Part shown: positions 9,922-17,754 of the stretch, one piece after another
How positions within the stretch are numbered: position 1 is the first letter of the stretch
Layout: each line of letters begins with the position of its first letter
Assembly: GCA_015039465.1 (NCBI GenBank)
Contig: MU130619.1
Span: 83,302 to 107,810 of the forward strand
Reading direction: 5' to 3'
Source of the DNA: Phlegmacium glaucopus
Lineage: Eukaryota; Basidiomycota; Agaricomycetes; Agaricales; Cortinariaceae
Length of the DNA: 24,509 bases
The notes under the pieces: model-generated
Seen by the model: the letters and a program-made list of their open reading frames with translations, nothing else
Told to the model about the DNA's origin: nothing
Databases searched by the model: none
Translations under genes and position numbers: made by a program

Positions 9922-10439
9922 ACCAAATCCATAACCAAACCACGGATTTTGCCAAATACGGTTTGGATATGGTTTGGATCAGCACGATCTGGATAGATCC
10001 GTGAGAATTCTGCACTCAAGAGCTATGTTGGTCAATTCTTATCTGTTTTGCTTGAATCTGGGTGCGTTTGGAAGCTCTTAAACAGGGTTATTCATTTATA
10101 TGCTAATTACAAACAATTGGAGTCTGAGTCTTTGAGAAAATGGAAATATAGTACAAGTTTATTATATATTCATTCAATTTCAAACATCTTCACCCATGCA
10201 TGACGCCACCATTGCTGCAATATCTGAAAATTTGGGAAATATGGGAGTTTTAGCCTGTGAACCAATTGCTACATGTGCCTTGAATGTTTGTGAGCTCATA
10301 TTGTGTTGCATGTAATTTACTTGACGACGACCAGTTGAGAATGCATGTTCTGCATCAACAGAGGTTGCTGGAAACAAGGAAAAAATTAGAAGGGCTTCTG
10401 GATGGTAGATAAATCTAACCTGGTGCTGAACAATATGCT

Positions 10440-10632
10440 TGAGATTTAAGATCCTTTTCAGTTTTACCCGACGAGGGTGTAGAAGACCGAGGTCGTTTAT
10501 AGGAGAACTGAGGTAAGTCCGTATAAAACGTCTTTCATAACAGGGGAGTGTGGAGTAATGTCTTCGTCCTCCTATATACTTTATAACCATAGTTGATGTT
10601 TTGTCAGCTGGATCGGAAAGTTCTTACCGTAA
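10440..10632. other. Mirrored block 2 inside the hAT transposase
   Basis: In printed orientation this stretch breaks the transposase. Its plain complement, read left to right, gives an acceptor (CTCTAAATTCTAG, ending 10453) and an exon reading KWAAPTSSGSSKYPLDSIQA, then GGYMKYWYQLQN and RPSLSRMA at 10632. Placed back in the minus-strand gene, it joins the codons at 10439 downward (AYCSAP), giving the family motif across the seam (SRMALAYCSAPATSVDAE). The preceding exon side fits too: 10666-10656 on the minus strand reads ACTCTAAATTC, the same 11 bases with which the complemented block starts. This is a reversal without complement, independent of block 1. Confidence 0.95.
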
Positions 10633-10655
10633 AAAAAAAAAAAAAAAAAAAAAAA
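10631..10655. repeat. 25-base A run at the seam of mirrored block 2
   Basis: The run separates the mirrored block from the following normal sequence. In the repaired gene no such run is needed: the two sides overlap by 11 bases. At most two of the As belong to the block. The run looks like gap filler and not a natural poly(A) tail, because the hAT intron here has no reason to carry one. Confidence 0.7.
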
Positions 10656-13352
10656 GAATTTAGAGTAAGAATATATTGGAATTTATGGCTTAGAAATTAT
10701 ACTACCTTAATTATACTACCTTGGTTGTCTTCTTTATGACTGGAATCTGGGACTGTGCAGATGCATAAGATTTTGACCATCGGTTTACTACCAGCTTTTT
10801 GAGCGAAATATAACCAAGGCATTGAGGAAACTACTGGGACAGTCAGCCACTGAAGACTGAATAACCAGAGCACATAACTTATGCAGAGAAAACAGCAAAT
10901 AAATCAGTATAAGAGGCGAAGAAAAAAGAAATCGCTACCAAAAATGCAATAACATAGATTTCACAATCCCATGTTAAGTCCATATACTTGTTAATTAACA
11001 AAACTCCAGCATGAGCAGCAATCCGGATGACTGCAGGTGTTTCACCAGAAGAGGATATGTCAGAGACGTCATCCTCAGTGTTCTGGACTTGATCCTCAAC
11101 AACAGCCTGCAAACTCTCCTGAAGATAGAATAACATAGGAAGGGCATCCACAATAAGGGGAACCTCTGCTTGAGAGAAAAGCAAAGTTAGATCTTTAAAA
11201 AGCTATCCAAAAAATTAGAAGAAATTGATAATAAATAAAAGGATGTAAATGCCTCTAAGACCTCATGAACATCATCTGCTAATTGCCACTGTTCTTCTGA
11301 AAGGCGGTATGGCTGCAACTTGTTGCCAGAAACACCTGTTATAGTCTCAACAACATTTTTAAAGTGCAAATGTGCAGCAAGGCAATCAAAGTCAGAGTTC
11401 CATCGAGTGGGGACACGGCGATCAAGAGCACATTTTGCAGTTGTAAGCTCAGGATCCTGGTCAATAAGCTCCTGGAATCTTTCATTTAGTGTGGATGAGT
11501 CATGAATACAACGTGCAAGTCCAGAAACCTAGAGAAGATTTAGAACAACACTGGAAATATTTTAAAATGACTATACTGAGGGAAAGAGCTTCAGAGCCAT
11601 CCGCCTTTCTGCATCAGACATCACTACACCTCTAGCCTCCATTTCATATACTGCAATATCTCGAAGAGACTTGACAACTGCATCATCATGGGCTAGCTGA
11701 CCATCATCCTCTTGAGTATTTTCCTCTGAGTCAATTAAAACTTGCTCAGTCGCAGCAAAATCATCATCATCATCATCATCTGGTCCCTCCCCAGGATCCA
11801 CAACCACCTCCACCTCACCAGTGTGATTATCTGCTGGAATTGTGACAGATTTCTTCACTTTTGGCTTCTTGAAAAAGAAAGAAATGAAGATCTAGATAGA
11901 AATAATTAGTCAACTGCTTAATAATAATAAATCTTGTTACTTTTGCAACAAGATTAAGTATATGGGTCAAACATCGCAGTCATGCATCCATACCCTGGAA
12001 TGTAGGAATATAGTCAGGTAGCAACTCTGCGAGTTTGTTGCAATTACTAGCGTTATCCATGCATATACCAAGTAGCTATAAAAATAATGATATAATTATA
12101 TCTTAGAAGACAACATTATTTTCTTTACCTGTTGATCAAGACCAAACCGTTTCAAGCAATCAGCTGTAACAGTGGCCAGATACCGTCCATCATGTTTTTG
12201 GGTTAAGCTATAAAAAGAAGTGAGGAATGAAGGAAATCATGATATATTATAAATCATAACACACCGAATGAATTCTAGAATTGCTCGGTGAATTACTCCC
12301 TGGTCAAACCAGACAACCACAAGACCAAGGTATGAGGAAATGAGTGGGGAAGTCCATCCATCAAGAGCAAGGTGAATAGTACTATTCAGTTGCTGTATTC
12401 AATGTATAAGCAATTTTTTAATTTTACAATAAAAATAACACACCAAAAAATAATTCTTCACCGCAATTGAAGCCTGCTCATAGATGTAAAGCAAATCCTG
12501 TTGAACTGTCATTGGATGTGGAATCTTAGTCCCAGGCCGTAGCATTTCAACCTCAAGCTTATAGTCATTGTCAAGGACAGAGTTGATTGGACGAGCATTT
12601 TTTGCACAGCGCAGGGCAATAAGCGCACAGTGAGCTGGCTCAGAGTAAGGAATAGTCCCCGATTCTGGTTTTACACGTTCACAGCCTTGCTTCCTCAAAC
12701 ACATATCAATGTCCTTCTGCAGATTGCTTGTTCCATCACCTGTTTTTCCCCATGAGCGAGTTCGGACAGATGGATGATGATGGGGATGGGTTTTGCAGGT
12801 GAACACCAGGGTCAGAGAAAGGGGTTCACGTGTTGGAGTAAAATCACATCGCAGACCAATGTCGTAGTGGTCATATACTTCAGATCTCCACGACATTCGT
12901 GCTGCATCTTAAAGAATTCATTTATTTATATTTAGTAATAAAGTTTATCAAATATACATACCAACAATCTCTTCATCACTCATCTCCCAGACCTCCAGAT
13001 CAGTGAGCCGATTGATTGTGGGAGCAGCTTGCCTCTGGCGTCGCTTGATGGGTGAGATAAGGACTGGAGGAGCAAAGACATCCTCAGTAACAAGCATTCC
13101 TACATCTGAATCACTTGAGCCTGGGGATACTGAAGGAAAGCGCTCTCCTGGGGTCTCAAACTGGAGCTGACGTGCCCAGACCTGTGGCCGTGGGGGTGGA
13201 GTAACAGGTGGGTTCAGTGGTATATGATCAGCATGATCAGTAAGGGCTACAGAAGCTGCAGGCACTACAATAGCAGATTTTCCAGCCTTACAAGACTTAG
13301 GAGCAGCCCTAGCAGCCTTGGGAGCAGCCCTGGGAGCAGCCCTGGGAGGCAT

Positions 13353-13554
13353 AACGTCTGACAAGCAGGGGGGAAAGGAAGCAAAGTCCCGAAACCGCGC
13401 ACAGCAATTGATAAGACTGCAGAATCATGTGTGACAGCGGAAATTGAAAATTAATCTATATTTAGTACTAGCTTATCTAGATATCCGCAGTTTGCTATAT
13501 TTAGTTATGGATACCCATAAATAGGTATCCAGATAAAACGGTCACGGGTAGCAA
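13353..13554. promoter_or_regulatory. hAT 5' leader and subterminal region
   Basis: This is non-coding DNA between the transposase ATG (13352) and the right TIR. It contains GGATACCCATAAATAGGTATCC, an inverted pair of about 8-base arms (13509-13530), and related TATCC/GGATA words mirrored in the left subterminal region. Such words are candidate transposase-binding sites; that is inferred from position only. Confidence 0.45.
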
Positions 13555-13584
13555 CCGGATCTTGTCAGTCCATGTTAGTCCCTA
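13555..13584. repeat. hAT right terminal inverted repeat
   Basis: The reverse complement begins TAGGGACTAACATGGACTGA and continues to a GATCCGG word. It matches the left end at 9897. Confidence 0.85.
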
Positions 13585-14200
13585 GACATACTGGAAGCAA
13601 CAATTGATGATGGATCACAAATATTAACCGTTCAACAAGATCTATGGGACAAATTTCAGGTTCTGCTACGATCAGTACAAAAAGCTAGTCATGGAATCAG
13701 CAAATAAATCAAAAGAAAACACAATGGGATTAATTCAAGATCTCAAGATAAACATGGGAGGGCTAGATTTCTAGGTACAGGGATGCAAGTGGCTAGGAAT
13801 GGCCCCTTCGAGCTCTTACTTAGCTAGCCATTCTTGACTCTCATCAGAAGAAAAACACCAATATTATGCCAGCGGAGACGCACAGTCTAACATGAACACA
13901 CCAAAACACTACTAAAACAATCCCTACGAGGCCTAGAAAACAAAACATAGAGACTCAGGGTTTTTAGCTCACAAGAATGCATCCATAGGAAGAGGAGATA
14001 CCCATGTATACAACAATGAAAATATATCTATTTCAAACTACTACAAAGACAAGCAAAGAAAATAAGTACAGACCAAGTCATAGAGAAAGACAATCAACAG
14101 AGTACTGAGCCAACAAGAAAGCAGCAAACAGAAGCAAGCCGGTTTCGACGACTCTGCCTGAGGAATATCAGGATGGTCTAGAACAAGATGCCATCAGAAG
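13585..14200 (+). pseudogene. Ty3/Gypsy-type protease-region fragment
   Basis: Directly after the hAT right end the frame resumes as DILEATIDDGSQILTVQQDL, containing the DDGSQ active-site motif of an aspartic-protease-like domain. Other frames continue with MESANKSKENTMGLIQDL (from 13691), GGLDF, APFELLL and, near the end, TLPEEYQDGLEQDAIRR, where element A cuts it off. Several stops and frame changes are present. It follows on in frame from gag at 9896, which proves both are halves of one element. No reverse transcriptase follows. Confidence 0.75.
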
Positions 14201-15232
14201 AGGTCTTCACACTAAGCCACGAATTCCAATCGGAATAATAGAATTCCGAAAAGTCCGATCGGACTCAAATATGGCTGGAGCACCAGCCATTTTCAAATAT
14301 TGAGTACGAGCCCAGTCCGAATAAAATAAGAATAAAATACTCGGACTACATGAAATCTGATCGGACTGAGTGTCATCGAATACTGATCGGACTTACTAAG
14401 AAATAAGAAAACAAAATTGCTTAGACTACTGGTTTATACCCATCTTTGTACCCATGTTTGTACACAGACCATTGGTCACATGATCACAGATAAGCATGAT
14501 TTCAAGCATATGGTGTGGTCAGGGTAGATTACATAAAATTCCAAAAAAGGAAATTTTTTTAAAGATGGTAGAGAATTGTTTTAGGACCCTGAATATGTTT
14601 AAATTCTATTAATAGCAGCTCTCCTTATTGAGAAAATTGCAAAATACTTTCCTGGACGCGGCGGTTAAACATTCTATATGAAAATTTAAGGTTAGGTCTC
14701 CTGACTGTTAACTCCAGATGATCATGAGCAGGTCTGCAGTGATCCTGATCAGATCTGATCAGATCTGAGCAGATTTCAGGCATTCTGAGCAGATCTGAGC
14801 AGAATGAAAAATATACCTTAACCTAACTAACCTAAACCTAACCAAACCTTAACCAAACCTTAACCAAACCTTAACCAAACCTTAACCAAACCTTAACAGA
14901 AGTAGCTAGTAGGTCTCTATTTTCTCAGATCTGATGTGATTTAATCCAGATGGTCAATGCACCAGGATGCACTAAAGGTGTCAAAATCATTTTTCCTGAT
15001 GCAGTCCGAGTTCAGTCCGAGCTGAGTCCGAGCTGAGTCCGAGTCCAAGTAAAAATTATTTGACTTGGACTCAGTCGGACTCAGCTCGACTAGCATCTCT
15101 GACGCAGCTCGGACTGAACTCGGACTGAACTCGGACTGAACTCGGACTGACTCGGACTGAACTCGGACTTTTGATGTTTTTACTCGGACTACTCGGATTC
15201 CGATCGGACTGGTGGGTGAGTGTAAAGTCTTG
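14201..15232. mobile_element. Element A: non-autonomous TIR element with CACTA-like ends
   Basis: The left end AGGTCTTCACACTAAGCCAC and the reverse-complemented right end AGACTTTACACTCACCCACC are imperfect inverted repeats that continue into (A/G)TCC(A/G)ATCGGAAT. Arrays of ACTCGGACTGA words lie just inside both ends (right array about 15070-15200), like CACTA subterminal repeats. The centre holds GATCAGATCTGA-type repeats and the CCTTAACCAAA array. No protein is encoded. It is close to collinear with element B. The left flank is the Gypsy-type fragment and the right flank is a coiled-coil gene, so no target duplication is visible. Confidence 0.7.
14817..14896. repeat. CCTTAACCAAA tandem array in element A
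   Basis: Five consecutive 11-base CCTTAACCAAA-type units follow degenerate CCTAAACCTAAC words. The composition resembles degenerate telomeric CCCTAA repeats. The array also occurs, shorter, in element B. Confidence 0.75.
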
Positions 15233-15641
15233 GTTCAATGGCTCCTGTAGGCATGCTGCTGGTGTTGATATTGTTAAGTCCAGGTTCAGGAACTTGGGTG
15301 CGAGCATTGATAGTTTGGTAAGTCTGCATTGTTTGTAAATCAGGATGCTTGGCTTGTAACTGATGCTGCTTTTGTTGGCGTTGAACAGCATCTTCCATCG
15401 CTGCGACTTCCTTCAAGCCCTTTTTCTTATTTTGTTGCTTCTCAAGTTTGGCGGCTGCTTGGAGACCTGCCAGCTCATTCTTTTTGGCTATGGTTGCAGC
15501 TTTTTTCTCTGCTGCGGCTGCTTGAACTTCTGCCCTGGAGCGCTTTGGTGGTTTTGGGTTGTCTGTTGGGTGCTGTCTGTTGTAAGTGGTCTTTTGTTTT
15601 TTGGGTGCTATGTCCTCATTGTCTGTGTCATTGTCAGCCAT
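15189..15641 (-). CDS. Truncated Lys/Ala/Gln-rich coiled-coil protein ending in a TIR
   Basis: The frame starts at MADNDTDNEDIAPKKQKT (ATG at 15641-15639; an upstream extension has no support) and is 150 codons. An acidic start and a Lys/Arg-rich nuclear-targeting-like patch (PKPPKRSRAE) come first. A long Ala/Lys/Gln-rich helix with clear coiled-coil character follows (AEVQAAAAEKKAATIAKKNE onward), then a Gln-rich tail. The last 13 residues, RLYTHPPVRSESE, are encoded by the right TIR of element A, so the native C-terminus is lost. I associate this protein type with small genes carried by agaricomycete transposons, but that is from memory of composition and not a domain match. Function is unknown. 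Confidence 0.55.
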   Translation of the reverse strand: MADNDTDNEDIAPKKQKTTYNRQHPTDNPKPPKRSRAEVQAAAAEKKAATIAKKNELAGLQAAAKLEKQQNKKKGLKEVAAMEDAVQRQQKQHQLQAKHPDLQTMQTYQTINARTQVPEPGLNNINTSSMPTGAIEPRLYTHPPVRSESE

Positions 15642-15819
15642 GTCTGTTGAGTTTGGTTTTTCTGTTAAGCACAGTGTTAGGGAAGGAATGCGGTGATGAA
15701 TCACGTTTGCTGTAAGGTCAAATTTCAACCGATCATGTGCTTTTTTTTGATGTTCCCCCTGGATACTAGTAGACTACTCCTGTCTTTCCTCTCCATTCAT
15801 TTTCCCTCATATATGTACA
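15642..15819. promoter_or_regulatory. Upstream region of the coiled-coil gene
   Basis: This is non-coding DNA upstream of the minus-strand ATG. It has a T8 run at about 15741 and pyrimidine-rich stretches. No clear TATA box could be assigned to this gene. Confidence 0.3.
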
Positions 15820-16250
15820 TGTTCTGGTGCCCAAATCATGCCCCACGGTATAAATCATTGTTTGTGTTGTTATTAAACACCAACCAGAGAGCAATGGACT
15901 AGTCTTTAAGTCGAAAGCCTCCCTGTTGTTCGTTTAGGGAAGGTGTAACCTTGACTTGTATCACAGAGGTAGGGGGTGAGAATAGAGATGAGGACGAGGA
16001 TGAGGATGAATAGAGAGGGTGACTGAGGTGGGAGAGTAGAGAGAAGAGGATGAATGAGAAAGAGTCTTCAGTAAGACTATAGCAGATAGCAGTTGACAGT
16101 AAGGGACTGAAAAAGCAAACTTAGAAAGACTAAGGAGGAGGATGAGGATGAATAAGAGAGAGTCTTCAGCAAGACTATAGCAATTGACAGTAGAGGGCAG
16201 TAACAGATAAAAAACTAAAAAAGCAAACTTGAGGGAGGAATTCACTGGAA
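15820..16250 (+). repeat. Dispersed repeat R1, full copy
   Basis: It starts near CCCACGGTATAAATCATTG, then ACCAACCAGAGAGCAATGGA and CTCCCTGTTGTTCG, and passes into a GATGAG-rich segment with two tandem units of roughly 100 bp. Each unit contains GAGTCTTCAG(T/C)AAGACTATAGCA and a TTGACAGTA block (about 16040-16130 and 16135-16240). Other copies lie at 24221-24509 and, mirrored, at 1340-1655. It has no TIR, recognised LTR end or convincing tRNA-type promoter, so its class is open. Confidence 0.75.
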
Positions 16251-16253
16251 TTG

Positions 16254-17353
16254 AGGTCTTTACACTAAGCCACTAATTCCAATCGGAATCCGAGCAGTCC
16301 GATCAGACTCAAATTTGGCTGGAGCACCAGCCATTTTCAAGTTTTGAGTCCGAGCCCAGTCCGAGTTCAGTCCAAGTAAATTGCTCGGACTTACTCGGAA
16401 TCTGATCGGACTGTGTTTCATCGGATTCTGATCAGATTCTGATCGGACTTACTCAGACTCAGTCCAAGTAAATTGCTTAGACTACTTGTTTGTACCCATG
16501 TTTGTCCTCTTCCCACACAGACTATTGGTCACATGATCACAGATAAGCATGATTTCAAGCATATGGGTCAGAGTAGATTACATAAGATTCCAAAAAAGGA
16601 AATTTTTTAAAGATGGTAGAGAATTGTTTTAGGACCCTGAATATGTTTAAATTCTATTAATAGCAGCTCTCCTTATTGAGAAAATTGCAAAATACTTTCC
16701 TGGACGCGGTGGTTAAACATTCTATATGAAAATTCAAGGTCTTTGCTGTGATCCACCAGATCTGATCTGATCTGAGCAGATTTGGCAGGCATTCTGAGCA
16801 GATCTGAGCAGAATGGAAATGATATACCTCCCTAACCTTAATAAAACCCTAACCAAACCTTCAAACCTTAACCAAACCTTAACCAAACCTTAACAGAAGT
16901 AGCTAGTAGGTCTCTATTTTCTCAGATCCACTTGGATCCACTCAGAATCTGAGCAGATCTGAGCAGATCTGGTCAGATATAACAATTCTGATCAGATCTG
17001 ATCAGATCTGGTGCTGGACACAGCAGTAAAGTACTGGAAAATTCATAAATTCTAAATAAATTCTAAGGGACTCCCAGGGCCTCCTGATGTGATTTAATCC
17101 AGATGGTCAATGCACCAGGATGCACTAAAGGTGTCAAAATCATTTTTCTTGATGCAGTCCGAGTTGAGTCCGAGTTGAGTCTGAGTCCAAGTAAAAAATT
17201 ACTTGGACTTGGACTCAGCTCGGACTCAGCTCAGACTCAGCTTGGACTGAACTCAGACTGAACTCGGACTGACTCGGACTGAACTTGGACTTTTGATGTT
17301 TTTACTCAGACTACTCGGATTCTGATCGGACTGGTGGGTGAGTGTAAAGTCTT
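16254..17353. mobile_element. Element B: second copy of the element A family
   Basis: The left end AGGTCTTTACACTAAGCCAC and reverse-complemented right end AAGACTTTACACTCACCCAC match element A. Most of A's interior is present in order: the TCCGATC-type subterminal arrays, the CACAGATAAGCATGATTTCA block, the CCTGGACGCGG(C/T)GGTTAAAC block, the CCTTAACCAAA array and the GATCAGATCT repeats. B carries about 150 bp near 16930-17085 that A lacks. It has no coding capacity. Its right end lies in a reading frame, giving the same tail residues as element A does. Confidence 0.72.
16830..16894. repeat. CCTTAACCAAA tandem array in element B
   Basis: This is a shorter, more degenerate version of the 14817-14896 array, with about three 11-base units followed by the same AACAGAAGTAGCTAGTAGG block. 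Confidence 0.7.
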
Positions 17354-17544
17354 GCAGCAGCATCAGCATTCAATTCCCTCCTCTTTTGTTCAACTTCCAT
17401 CGCCATTTGAGTAGCTGGGACCATAAATGTAGGCACAAGAACGGACTGATTGTTGGGGCCATTGATGAGACTGTAGCCAGCTGGAATGGCAGGGGGATGA
17501 TCCAATTGATTGTTGATATCATTCTGTTCTTCAGTGGAGGACAT
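17311..17544 (-). CDS. Truncated small protein ending in a TIR
   Basis: The chosen start is MSSTEEQNDINNQLDHPPAI (17544). An upstream in-frame Met at 17622 adds 26 residues of unlikely composition. The body reads AIPAGYSLINGPNNQ, then VLVPTFMVPATQMAMEVEQK, and is cut at NADAA. The final RLYTHPPVRSESE comes from the right TIR of element B. The YSLI-GPN-VLVP-FMVPAT pattern resembles short proteins encoded next to transposons in agaricomycetes, as I remember them; no catalytic motif is present. It is divergent to the Zn2Cys6 gene with a 210-bp shared upstream region, suggesting the two belonged to one element. Confidence 0.5.
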   Translation of the reverse strand: MSSTEEQNDINNQLDHPPAIPAGYSLINGPNNQSVLVPTFMVPATQMAMEVEQKRRELNADAAARLYTHPPVRSESE

Positions 17545-17754
17545 GTAGTGTATACCAGGATATGTGTGATATGTATGGTATAAAGTGTGTAGGTAACAGG
17601 ACGATATCACTTGTTGCCGCATTAGTGATGCAAATGTGACACATTGTTGATTCTAGTCATATAACGTAAGTTGATTTTTTTTTCTTGCTCTTCCTCTGTC
17701 TGCACCACCGTAAACTACCCACACTACCTACATTATAAACCTAAATCTACTGCT
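17545..17754. promoter_or_regulatory. Shared upstream region of two divergent genes
   Basis: These 210 bp separate the minus-strand ATG at 17544 from the plus-strand ATG at 17755. They contain a T-rich stretch (about 17672-17690) and TATAA-like words near 17578 and 17733. Divergent control is inferred from layout only. Confidence 0.4.

Larger units (their letters stand above)
10180..13352 (-). pseudogene. hAT transposase, multi-exon, with a mirrored exon and decay
   Basis: Exons on the minus strand: 13352-12962, 12907-12444, 12392-12265, 12207-12129, 12075-11941, 11867-11577, 11528 to about 11200, about 11184-10930, about 10868-10730, one exon inside the mirrored block plus 10439-10420, and 10367-10180. 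Well-defined introns are 48-73 nt, GT-AG, and phases agree. The N-terminus is Pro/Ala-rich. A BED-like zinc finger (CKTHPHHHP...NLQKDIDMC) follows in exon 2. Then come HLALDGWTSP (exon 3), LGICMDNASNCNKLAELLP (exon 5), RRVPTRWNSDFDCL (exon 7), FSQAEVPLI (exon 8), and the C-terminal dimerisation motif PATSVDAEHAFSTGRRQV, ending GEDV. Damage: TGA for Arg at 11980-11982, frame changes in the exon at 10730-10868, a degenerate splice after exon 7, and the mirrored exon. It would bind and cut the element ends in the nucleus. Confidence 0.85.
9897..13584 (-). mobile_element. hAT-superfamily DNA transposon
   Basis: The element is 3688 bp with terminal inverted repeats TAGGGACTAACACGGA (left, 9897) and TAGGGACTAACATGGA (right, reverse complement ending at 13584). 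Subterminal regions carry repeated GGATA, ATCCGG and CCAAACC words. It carries one transposase gene on the minus strand. Flanks are GACATGTG (left) and GACATACT (right), sharing 5 of the 8 bases expected for a hAT target duplication. It sits inside the Gypsy-type polyprotein and is therefore younger than that element. Confidence 0.88.
7622..14200 (+). mobile_element. Decayed Ty3/Gypsy-type retroelement, split by a hAT insertion
   Basis: The order is LTR, primer-binding site, gag, protease region, which is the arrangement of a fungal Ty3/Gypsy-type element. The hAT element at 9897-13584 interrupts it. Coding resumes in the same frame at 13585 and runs until element A at 14201. Reverse transcriptase, RNase H, integrase and the 3' LTR are absent, so the copy cannot move by itself. 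Confidence 0.75.

Noticed and set aside
10420..10590. N-terminal half of the 136-codon minus-strand frame at 10180-10590
   Set aside because: Its first part reads through a mirrored exon and then an intron (10419-10368); only 10367-10180 is genuine hAT coding sequence.
15880..15945. Possible tRNA-derived (SINE) head in repeat R1
   Set aside because: GTTCGTTTAG vaguely recalls a B box, but no matching A box at the right distance and no cloverleaf could be drawn.
15961..16245. 94-codon minus-strand frame and similar frames in repeat R1
   Set aside because: It is the complement of a purine-rich GATGAG repeat; Ser/Leu-rich low complexity is expected from that and the frame is not kept in the other R1 copies.
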